Assembly: GCA_052035915.1 (NCBI GenBank)
Contig: JBPOHE010000071.1
Location: forward strand, 1 to 44,068
Source: JBPOHE01 sp052035915
GTDB lineage: Bacteria > Pseudomonadota > Gammaproteobacteria > Chromatiales > Chromatiaceae
Direction of reading: 5' to 3'
DNA length: 44,068 nucleotides
This document shows, in pieces, positions 43,331 through 44,068 of the stretch (positions within the stretch are counted from its first letter, which is position 1; each line of letters opens with the position of its first letter). The notes under the pieces were generated by a model, which saw only the letters and a list, made by a program, of their open reading frames with translations, was not told the DNA's origin and searched no databases. A program made the translations under genes and the position numbers.

Positions 43331-43360
43331 ATATTAGAAATCACCCCAACCCCTTGTCAA
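43331..43360 (-). promoter_or_regulatory. main promoter of the dcw cluster
   Basis: On the - strand TTGACA (43360-43355, perfect consensus) and TAATAT (43336-43331) are 18 bases apart. Transcription would start near 43324, directly at the MraZ boxes. It is the only strong promoter seen ahead of mraZ. Confidence 0.78.
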
Positions 43361-43453
43361 GGCAAGCCTTCGGAAATTGATGAAAGCTCTTTGAGACTCA
43401 GGTGGTTAGGCAGTAAAAAGAAAGCGATGCATGAAAGAATGGACGCCTCACTC

Positions 43454-43475
43454 TTCCCGGCATCGGGGCCGGGAA
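43454..43475 (-). terminator. inverted repeat downstream of rnpB, possible terminator
   Basis: TTCCCGGC (43454-43461) and GCCGGGAA (43468-43475) form a perfect 8-bp stem with a 6-base loop, 32 bases beyond the 3' end of RNase P RNA. It has no T tract directly after it, so it may be a terminator of reduced strength or a processing site. Confidence 0.45.
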
Positions 43476-43506
43476 CAGGACGACGAAAGAGGTGATGACG
43501 ATAGAT

Positions 43507-43912
43507 AAGGAGGAGACGGCCGATAAGCCGGGTTCTGTCGAGGGCAATCATTCATCTGGGATACACGTCACCGTGCACCTCAAGCGACCTACCCGGGGAC
43601 TGTGCGGGTACACCTCGCGACCGCGATCGCTCGTCCCCCTATTTGGCCTTGCTCCAGGTGGGGTTTACCTTGCCGCCGATGTTACCATCGACGCGGTGCG
43701 CTCTTACCGCACCTTTTCACCCTTACTGCCCCGGTTTACCTCCACGCCAATATTTGGATCGACGCTGGAGAACTCCGCGACAGCGGTATTTTTTCTGTGG
43801 CACTTTCCGTAGGCTCACGCCCCCCAGGCGTTACCTGGCACCTTACCCTATGGAGCCCGGACTTTCCTCTGCCGTACAAATACGACAGCGACTGCCTGGC
43901 CGCCTCCTCCCA
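43507..43912 (-). ncRNA. rnpB: RNase P RNA, bacterial class A
   Basis: Catalytic RNA that trims the 5' leaders of tRNAs. Conserved blocks on the - strand: AGGAAAGTCCGGGCTCC, GGTGCCAGGTAACGCCTGG, GGGTGAAA-type and GGTAAGAGCGCACC segments, GGCAAGGTAAACCCCAC, GAGCAAGGCCAAATAGGG, and CAGATGAATGATTG followed by CGACAGAACCCGGCTTATC at the 3' end. The ends pair as helix P1 (GGAGGAGGCGGCC at 43910-43898 with GGCCGTCTCCTCC at 43521-43509). The position ahead of mraZ is common in gammaproteobacteria. End positions are good to a few bases. Confidence 0.95.
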
Positions 43913-43916
43913 CATA

Positions 43917-43945
43917 TAAATACGTTGTCTAAGGGTGGGTCGCAA
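43917..43945 (-). promoter_or_regulatory. putative rnpB promoter
   Basis: On the - strand TTGCGA (43945-43940) and TATTTA (43922-43917) are 17 bases apart, and the expected start site lies within a few bases of the P1 helix of RNase P RNA. Confidence 0.6.
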
Positions 43946-43979
43946 GCCTACGATCCTGGTGTGTTAGCAACAAATAGAT

Positions 43980-44014
43980 CTGTCCGGTTTAGTAGCACAT
44001 AAACTGTCCGCTTT
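43980..44014 (+). repeat. direct repeat CTGTCCGSTTT, possible edge of a mobile element
   Basis: CTGTCCGGTTT at 43980-43990 and CTGTCCGCTTT at 44004-44014, starts 24 bp apart. Spaced repeats of this kind are found at the ends of some insertion sequences, where they bind the transposase. The rest of any element would lie to the right of the window; no transposase is visible, so this is only suggestive. Confidence 0.3.
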
Positions 44015-44068
44015 GATGTGCGCGGCGCGCGTCAGCCCTACGCGACCGCTTGAAGTTTGGGTGGTATC

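Noticed and set aside
43357..44002. Several short open frames across and beside rnpB
   Set aside because: They overlap the RNase P RNA, which is clearly recognised by its conserved blocks and P1 helix.

Overview
The window looks like chromosome from a GC-rich gammaproteobacterium. Gene content and order (exbBD-msbA-lpxK-kdsB, ribF-ileS-lspA, a complete dcw cluster with rnpB just upstream) fit the Chromatiales / purple-sulfur-bacterium side of the class. That placement is inference from gene order and protein character, not from a database match. No tRNA, CRISPR array, prophage or complete insertion sequence was seen.

Left part (about 0.2-8.4 kb, + strand): two aminoacyl-tRNA synthetases (gltX, glnS) are followed by a tight cell-envelope operon: exbB, exbD, msbA, lpxK, a Trm112/YcaR-like zinc-ribbon protein, kdsB. 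It makes, modifies and flips the lipid A-Kdo core, next to a proton-channel pair. Middle-left (8.6-14.1 kb, - strand): a Uma2-type nuclease-fold gene stands alone. A pqi lipid-transport operon (pqiA split into two half-size genes, then pqiB and pqiC) and an nhaR-type LysR regulator follow. Middle (14.2-20.4 kb, + strand): a ribosome-hibernation factor (S30AE family), the membrane protease htpX, then ribF-ileS-lspA. From 20.5 to 24.4 kb there are a DUF2238/YjdF-like membrane protein (-), a membrane-fused spermidine-synthase-like protein (+) and a DciA/DUF721-like protein (+).

Right part (24.3-43.3 kb, - strand): lpxC with its own promoter, then, read leftward from 43.3 kb, the complete division and cell-wall cluster mraZ-rsmH-ftsL-ftsI-murE-murF-mraY-murD-ftsW-murG-murC-murB-ddl-ftsQ-ftsA-ftsZ. 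Most junctions overlap by 1-4 bases, so the cluster is probably one long transcript. It starts at a sigma70-like promoter followed by three GTGG boxes at exact 10-bp spacing (a MraZ operator) and ends at a strong hairpin terminator after ftsZ. RNase P RNA (rnpB) lies upstream on the same strand. The last ~90 bases carry short direct repeats that could be the edge of a mobile element.

The most unusual structure is a family of three intergenic repeats at 8472, 15777 and 21301. Each is 121-122 bp, bounded by a short inverted repeat (TTCCGGGC...GCCCGGA). Each holds two TTGTTCTY-loop(5)-RAGAACAA palindromes whose centres are exactly 41 bp apart in all three copies, although the spacer and loops differ. 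A further ~60-70 bp tail is also conserved. It begins, in two copies, with an SD-like stretch and an ATG opening similar short peptides. I do not recognise this family. It could be a MITE/REP-like non-autonomous element, a paired protein-binding site or a structured RNA. A second broad feature is a visible drop in G+C from about 23.85 kb rightwards.
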